Translations under genes and position numbers: made by a program
Assembly (NCBI GenBank): GCA_021783385.1
Contig: JAJXTX010000013.1
Coordinates: 5,631-23,224, forward strand
Source of the DNA: Pseudomonadota bacterium
Lineage (GTDB): Bacteria; Pseudomonadota; Gammaproteobacteria; Xanthomonadales; Rhodanobacteraceae
Direction of reading: 5' to 3'
DNA: 17,594 nucleotides
Notes under the pieces: model-generated
What the model was told of the DNA's origin: nothing
What the model saw: the letters and a program-made list of their open reading frames with translations, nothing else
Database searches by the model: none
Shown here: positions 15,340 to 17,594 of the stretch, piece by piece
How positions within the stretch are numbered: position 1 is the stretch's first letter
Layout: every line of letters starts with the position of its first letter

Positions 15340-15386
15340 GGATCTGTTTGATCCACAACTATATCAGCGGTGCCACGCGTGGGCGA
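15340..15386 (-). promoter_or_regulatory. Candidate SapC promoter with operator-like inverted repeat
   Basis: On the - strand, TATAGT (15358-15363) matches the -10 consensus at 5 of 6 positions. A poor -35 (TCGCCC, 15381-15386) lies 17 bp away. Just downstream, GGATC-TGTTT-GATCC (15340-15354) is a perfect 5-bp inverted repeat covering the expected start point near 15351, the position of a repressor site. The leader to the GTG would be about 78 bases. Confidence 0.35.
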
Positions 15387-15511
15387 CCGTGCTTCCGGAC
15401 AGGCAGTCGCAGCGGCCTGCGAATTGCCGCGAAAGTGTTCTATGCTGGCATGAATTGCGCATAACACATCGCTGAAATGCTCTCCCAGGCCCAGGCTGAA
15501 GGACGATCTAC

Positions 15512-16141
15512 ATGCTGATGGATGTCACGCTGATGGAAGCCATGCAGACGGACGTGCCGCATCGAAACGACCTGCACGCCACGCGCGTGCTGTCGCTGGA
15601 CGCCTCCGGCCGCATCCTCGACTGGATCAGCTGGCAGCAGGCGGTGTGCCTGTACGTGCGCGAGGCGGTCGCCTGGACGCTGGGCGACCCCTGCCTCACC
15701 GTGCACGGCGGCCACAACCGCCTGCTCGGCGCGCAGAGCCGGCTGCAGCTGCACCCGATCATCGCCAGCACCGGCCACTGCCGCGACCATGCGATCGACC
15801 CCGCGCCGGCGCTGACCAACACCGCGCTGTTCGCACGCGACCGCCACATCTGCCTGTACTGCGGCGACCACTTCACCCGCGGCGAACTGACCCGCGACCA
15901 CGTGCTGCCGATTTCCAAGCACGGCAAGGACGAGTGGGAAAACGTGGTCAGCGCCTGCCTCGCCTGCAACCTGAAAAAGAGCAACCGCACGCCGCAGCAG
16001 GCCAGGATGCCGCTGCTGGCGGTGCCGTACCGGCCCAGCTGGGTCGAGCACCTGATTCTCTCCAACCGCAACATCCTGGCCGACCAGATGGAATTCCTGG
16101 TCAGCCACCTGCCGCGCAACCGGCGCCCCGTCGCCGCCTGA
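15512..16141 (+). CDS. Stand-alone HNH endonuclease
   Basis: The 209-residue protein has a C-terminal zinc-stabilised HNH nuclease domain at about residues 104-165. Two CxxC pairs (C114/C117 in [10 protein letters not shown] and C149/C152 in ACLACNLKK) hold the zinc. The catalytic segment is [12 protein letters not shown] (D129, H130) with N144 in [10 protein letters not shown] and N153 after the second CxxC. The N-terminal ~100 residues ([20 protein letters not shown], then YVREAVAW) form a separate domain common to this family. ATG 15512 has GAAGGA (15498-15503) 8 bases upstream. Such proteins are widespread single chromosomal genes of unknown role. No methylase, integrase or partner gene adjoins it, so there is no support for a restriction or mobile function here. 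Confidence 0.92.
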   Translation: MLMDVTLMEAMQTDVPHRNDLHATRVLSLDASGRILDWISWQQAVCLYVREAVAWTLGDPCLTVHGGHNRLLGAQSRLQLHPIIASTGHCRDHAIDPAPALTNTALFARDRHICLYCGDHFTRGELTRDHVLPISKHGKDEWENVVSACLACNLKKSNRTPQQARMPLLAVPYRPSWVEHLILSNRNILADQMEFLVSHLPRNRRPVAA

Positions 16142-16224
16142 ACCGGGCAACGCGCCGGCGGTCCGCGGCTGGCTGCCGGCCGGGCATCGCGCCGCGACGT
16201 CACCCCGCGTTCACCGTCCCGCCC

Positions 16225-16259
16225 TTGCCCCGCCCCGCCGCTGGGCCAACAATACGCCG
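16225..16259 (+). promoter_or_regulatory. Candidate leaderless promoter for dxs
   Basis: TTGCCC (16225-16230) and AACAAT (16248-16253) each match the sigma-70 hexamers at 4 of 6 positions and are 17 bp apart. Six bases after the -10 comes the A of the dxs ATG at 16260, so transcription could start at the start codon itself. No Shine-Dalgarno precedes dxs, which agrees with this. Weak prediction. Confidence 0.3.
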
Positions 16260-17594
16260 ATGATCGAGCTTGCCCGCTACCCCCATCTGGCCCGCATCGA
16301 CACGCCCGCCGACCTGCGCCGCGTGCCCGATGACGAGCTGCCCGCCGTGGCCGACGAACTGCGCCAGTACCTGATCGAGGCGGTGGCCAGCTCCGGCGGC
16401 CACTTCGGTGCGGGGCTGGGCGTGGTCGAGCTTACCGTGGCGCTGCACCACGTGTTCGATACGCCGGCGGACCGGCTGGTGTGGGACGTCGGCCACCAGT
16501 GCTATCCGCACAAGATCCTCACCGGCCGGCGCGAGCGCATCACCACGATCAAGCAGAAGGAGGGCCTGGCGCCGTTCCCGCGCCGCGAGGAAAGCGAGTA
16601 CGACACCTTCGGCGTCGGCCACTCCTCCACCTCGATCTCCGCTGCGCTGGGCATGGCGCTCGCCGCGCAGCGCAAGGGTGACCCGCGCAAGGTCGTCGCG
16701 GTGATCGGCGACGGCGCGATGACCGCCGGCATGGCGTTCGAGGCGCTCAACCACGGCGGCGACGTGGAGCCGAACATGCTGGTGGTGTTCAACGACAACG
16801 GCATGTCGATCAGCGAAAACGTGGGCGCGCTGACCAAGATGATGGCCCGCGCCATGGCCAGCCACACGCTCAACGTGTGGCGCGAGCGGGCCAAGCGGGC
16901 GATCCCCCGGCAGTCGCTGTTCGGCCGCTTCTTCAAGCGCTGGGAGGAGCACGCCAAGGGCATGTTCGTGCCCTCGACGCTGTTCGAGGAGCTGGGTTTC
17001 CATTACACCGGCCCGATCGACGGTCACAACCTGCCGCTGCTGCTGCACGCGCTGCGCACGGTGAAGGAGCTGCCCGGCCCGCAGCTGCTGCACGTGATCA
17101 CCACCAAGGGCAAGGGCTACGCGCCGGCCGAACAGGCGCAGATCGAATACCACGCGGTCGGCCCGTTCGACCCGCAGGCCGGGCTGGTGAAGAAAACCGC
17201 GCCGGCCAAGCCCACCTACACCGACGTCTTCGGCGACTGGCTGTGCGACATGGCCGCCACCGATGAGCGCCTGCTGGCGATCACCCCGGCAATGCGCGAG
17301 GGCTCGGGGCTGGTGCGCTACTCGAAGGAATACCCCGGGCGCTATTTCGACGTGGCGATCGCCGAGCAGCACGCGGTGACGCTGGCCGCCGGCATGGCCT
17401 GCGAGGGTGCGAAACCCGTCGTGGCGATCTACTCCACCTTCCTGCAGCGCGCCTACGACCAGGCCATCCACGACGTGGCGCTGCAGAATCTCGACGTCAC
17501 CTTCGCGATCGACCGTGCCGGCGTGGTCGGCCCCGATGGCGCCACGCATTCGGGCAGCTTCGATCTCAGCTTCCTGCGCTGCCTGCCCAACATG
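16260..17594 (+). CDS. dxs: 1-deoxy-D-xylulose-5-phosphate synthase, 5' part
   Basis: This thiamine-diphosphate enzyme condenses pyruvate and glyceraldehyde 3-phosphate to DXP, the first step of the MEP isoprenoid pathway, and also feeds thiamine and pyridoxal synthesis. The first 445 codons are present, and the window ends exactly after codon 445 of an expected ~630. Visible motifs are [37 protein letters not shown], the ThDP/Mg site [18 protein letters not shown]...[26 protein letters not shown] and the catalytic-Glu segment [15 protein letters not shown], followed by [20 protein letters not shown]. The start is ATG 16260, giving the N-terminus [16 protein letters not shown] typical of Xanthomonad Dxs. 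No Shine-Dalgarno is seen. The upstream neighbour is the HNH gene, 118 bp away, rather than xseB-ispA as in enterics. Confidence 0.97.
   Translation, partial: MIELARYPHLARIDTPADLRRVPDDELPAVADELRQYLIEAVASSGGHFGAGLGVVELTVALHHVFDTPADRLVWDVGHQCYPHKILTGRRERITTIKQKEGLAPFPRREESEYDTFGVGHSSTSISAALGMALAAQRKGDPRKVVAVIGDGAMTAGMAFEALNHGGDVEPNMLVVFNDNGMSISENVGALTKMMARAMASHTLNVWRERAKRAIPRQSLFGRFFKRWEEHAKGMFVPSTLFEELGFHYTGPIDGHNLPLLLHALRTVKELPGPQLLHVITTKGKGYAPAEQAQIEYHAVGPFDPQAGLVKKTAPAKPTYTDVFGDWLCDMAATDERLLAITPAMREGSGLVRYSKEYPGRYFDVAIAEQHAVTLAAGMACEGAKPVVAIYSTFLQRAYDQAIHDVALQNLDVTFAIDRAGVVGPDGATHSGSFDLSFLRCLPNM

Noticed and set aside
15512..16141. HNH gene as part of a restriction, homing or defence system
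   Set aside because: No methyltransferase, helicase, integrase, inverted repeats or atypical composition are next to it; neighbours are housekeeping genes.
16200..17549. 449-codon - frame opposite dxs
   Set aside because: Antisense to strongly conserved Dxs; the translation is His/Gly/Arg-rich with no domain.
1..17594. CRISPR arrays, tRNA/rRNA genes, IS ends, attachment sites
   Set aside because: I looked for spaced repeats, cloverleaf-type sequences, transposase motifs and terminal inverted repeats and saw none.

Overview
This is a GC-rich (high sixties percent by eye), densely packed chromosomal window with no phage, plasmid, IS or CRISPR signal. The protein sequences and gene set (pilT/pilU beside proC and yggT, a SapC-family protein, a Xanthomonad-type Dxs) suggest a gammaproteobacterium of the Lysobacterales/Xanthomonadales, most like Rhodanobacter, Dyella or a relative. 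This placement is from memory of such proteins, not from a search.

Layout. 1-1178 (+) is the 3' part of an unrecognised, probably exported protein, closed by a strong intrinsic terminator. 1395-1763 (+) is a small secreted BON-domain protein. It converges on the type IV pilus retraction pair pilT-pilU (4159 to 1871, -), with a shared hairpin between them. After a 363-bp gap, proC and a YggT-family membrane protein gene run forward with an ATGA overlap; the yggS gene usually found beside proC is absent. A convergent intergenic region with a long hairpin and a REP-like scrap separates them from a leftward cluster: pdxH, yjbQ and a BtuF-like binding protein without a signal peptide. A GNAT acetyltransferase gene (+) follows.

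The largest unit is a leftward tripartite efflux operon, 14274 to 8751, in the order outer-membrane lipoprotein (TolC family), periplasmic adaptor (HlyD family, lipoprotein), RND pump. Each junction is a 4-base ATGA overlap, so the three parts are probably made together. Upstream lies a direct repeat with 11-bp spacing, placed 10 bp before a -10-like hexamer, as expected for an OmpR/PmrA-type activator. The pump combines an AcrB-like Asp-Asp pair with a glutamate where AcrB has its relay lysine.

The right end holds a SapC-family gene (-), a divergent stand-alone HNH nuclease gene (+) and the first 445 codons of dxs (+), which may be read from a leaderless promoter.

Most of the window is housekeeping. 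I found no convincing new defence, toxin or mobile system. The points worth a second look are the pump's mixed relay residues, the operator-like box before its operon, the vitamin-linked pdxH-yjbQ-btuF-like cluster, the missing yggS, and several unexplained palindromes.
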